This document shows positions 62,904 through 64,000 of a stretch of DNA of 64,000 nucleotides, piece by piece (position 1 is the stretch's first letter; the number at the start of each line of letters is the position of its first letter). The DNA lies in the NCBI GenBank assembly GCA_945860955.1, contig CAMATH010000004.1, forward strand, positions 1-64,000. Reading direction: 5' to 3'. Position numbers and translations under genes: made by a program. This DNA comes from Planctomicrobium piriforme (lineage in GTDB: Bacteria; Planctomycetota; Planctomycetia; Planctomycetales; Planctomycetaceae). A model generated the notes under the pieces. It had not been told where the DNA came from, searched no databases, and saw nothing but the letters and a program-made list of their open reading frames with translations.

Positions 62904-64000
62904 ATGCCAAATACTCACGCACCTATCCGTCTGCCAAAAGTCACCAATCCAAAAAACGGGTTCGCCGTCGGAAGCTGGCTCTGGACGGGACTGATCCTGG
63001 CGAGCTTCTTGGCTGGTCCGGTTCGGGCCGATGTCGAGTTCGTCAATCGAAACGCGGACTTGGGGTTGCAACCGGGAGGCGAGTCGGCCTGCTGGGCCGA
63101 CTTTGACAACGACGGCTGGGTCGATCTCTGCACGTCGGGCAAGGTGTGGAAGAACAACGGCGGGAAGTCGTTCACGCCATTGGGCGAGGTTTCGAACGCG
63201 GTCGCCGCCGACTTCGACAACGACGGTTTCGTCGATTTGTTTTCGTGGTCGCACCTGAAACTGTTTCAAAACGACGGGGGCCAAGGGTTCCGCGAGTTCA
63301 AACTTCCCGAGCTGCCCAAAACGGTTTCCCGGGGGGCCTGCTGGGGCGATTTCAATGGGGACGGGTTTGTCGACCTATACCTGGGGGGATACGAAGACTG
63401 GGACGCCGGCATCACCTGGCCCTCGCTGGTGCTCATCAACGAAGCGGGAAAATCGTTTCGGCTGGGGATGACCGATGCCCGGTACCGCGCCCGCGGAATC
63501 ACGGCGTGCGACTTCGACCAGGATGGGGATCTCGACGTGTACGCCTCGAACTACCGTCTGCAACCGAATGTGCTGTGGATCAACGACGGCAAAGGACAAT
63601 TCGAAGACCAGGCGGCGAAATACAACGCCCTCGCAACGTCCCCCGGCTTTGATGGAGGGCACTCGATCGGAGCGGCCTGGGGAGATTTTGACAACGACGG
63701 CTTGTTCGATCTCTTCGCGGGAAACTTCGCTCATCAGGACAATCGCGGGGACCAGCCCAAGTCGCGGTTTCTGCGAAACCAGGGTGGCGAACACAAATTC
63801 CACTTCGAGGACAAAGGGGAATGCGGGGTGTTCTACCAGGAATCGTACGCCTCACCGGCGGCCGCCGACTACGACAACGACGGCGATCTCGACCTGTTCT
63901 TCACGACAGTCTACGGCGTCGCCTCATTCGGCCGACCGAACAACCCCGTGCTGTTTCGGAACGACGGGAACTTCGTCTTCGCCAACGCGACGGCGGAGTC
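62904..64000 (+). CDS. secreted FG-GAP/VCBS-repeat protein, 3' truncated
   Basis: Starts MPNTHAPIRLPK and runs off the window end, so it is partial (365 codons visible). A transmembrane-like signal (W-L-W-T-G-L-I-L-A-S-F-L-A-G-P-V-R-A) is followed by calcium-binding FG-GAP/VCBS repeats on the D-x-D-x-D-G-x-x-D pattern: D-F-D-N-D-G-W-V-D, D-F-D-N-D-G-F-V-D, D-F-N-G-D-G-F-V-D, D-F-D-Q-D-G-D-L-D, and D-Y-D-N-D-G-D-L-D. It resembles the propeller part of CRTAC1/ASPIC-type proteins; the diagnostic C-terminal domain would lie beyond the edge. It lies 99 bases after the Asp-box gene. Confidence 0.88.
   Translation, partial: MPNTHAPIRLPKVTNPKNGFAVGSWLWTGLILASFLAGPVRADVEFVNRNADLGLQPGGESACWADFDNDGWVDLCTSGKVWKNNGGKSFTPLGEVSNAVAADFDNDGFVDLFSWSHLKLFQNDGGQGFREFKLPELPKTVSRGACWGDFNGDGFVDLYLGGYEDWDAGITWPSLVLINEAGKSFRLGMTDARYRARGITACDFDQDGDLDVYASNYRLQPNVLWINDGKGQFEDQAAKYNALATSPGFDGGHSIGAAWGDFDNDGLFDLFAGNFAHQDNRGDQPKSRFLRNQGGEHKFHFEDKGECGVFYQESYASPAAADYDNDGDLDLFFTTVYGVASFGRPNNPVLFRNDGNFVFANATAE

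Overview
The window is GC-rich chromosomal DNA from a planctomycete-like bacterium (phylum Planctomycetota). The evidence is a set of lineage-typical families: a DUF1559 prepilin-like protein with an H-X9-DG motif, two giant membrane-dehydrogenase/HEAT/CxxCH cytochrome proteins (one fused to a CotH domain), an ECF sigma factor coupled to a Ser/Thr kinase, and secreted WD40, NHL, Kelch, Asp-box and FG-GAP beta-propeller proteins. Housekeeping genes (glmM, mutL, pheT, ilvB, pyrB, purL, tyrA, gcvT, a tRNA-Arg) are scattered as single genes or short operons. No rRNA, CRISPR array, prophage or complete multi-gene mobile element is visible.

Layout. 0-8 kb (minus): DUF1559 protein, phosphoglucosamine mutase, PlsC-type acyltransferase, mutL with an overlapping malate/lactate dehydrogenase-family gene, and a DUF1801 protein with a histone-like tail. 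8.3-9.7 kb (plus): three small genes, two of them membrane proteins one base apart. 9.8-17.9 kb (minus): a spermidine-synthase-like membrane protein, a Gfo/Idh/MocA oxidoreductase, pheT and an MFS transporter. 18-27.6 kb: a secreted protein, the CotH-dehydrogenase-cytochrome giant, the sigma/kinase pair and a peroxiredoxin. 27.8-30.2 kb (minus): a tightly coupled three-gene operon of a Cys-rich Tat/lipoprotein-like precursor, a DUF692 (MNIO) enzyme and a DUF2063 partner. 30.4-33.8 kb: PPOX-type flavoprotein, an IS4-type transposase remnant, a WD40 protein and an FKBP lipoprotein. 33.9-37.6 kb (plus): ilvB, a repeat-rich gap and a secreted HEAT-like protein. 37.6-43.8 kb (minus): a REP-associated transposase between inverted repeats, a histidine kinase operon with two paralogous DUF3299-like proteins, a NYN-domain protein and a pyrB fused to a PyrI-type zinc domain. 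44.1-47.5 kb: Kelch protein, a degraded gene fragment, a dual-specificity phosphatase and an NHL protein. 47.9-56.2 kb (minus): a membrane protein, purL with two N-terminal PurS domains, tyrA and a GNAT protein packed as one operon, preceded by the second dehydrogenase/cytochrome giant. 56.4-60.3 kb (minus): a repeat-rich TPR protein, a DUF4440-like protein and tRNA-Arg. 60.5-64 kb (plus): gcvT, an Asp-box propeller gene four bases behind it, and an FG-GAP protein cut by the window edge.

The most interesting system is the 27.8-30.2 kb operon. It has the logic of a bufferin/oxazolin-type (MNIO) RiPP pathway: a precursor with five overlapping or tandem C-x5-C units, its presumed modifying enzyme and a recognition partner. 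The precursor is unlike the DUF2282 or EGKCG-type precursors, carries a twin-arginine/lipobox leader, and lies behind a leader region with three inverted repeats. Secondary points are the PyrB-PyrI zinc-domain fusion, tandem PurS in PurL, the CotH-cytochrome fusion, and several palindromic repeat families near a RAYT transposase. All functions are inferred from the sequence alone; no searches were run.
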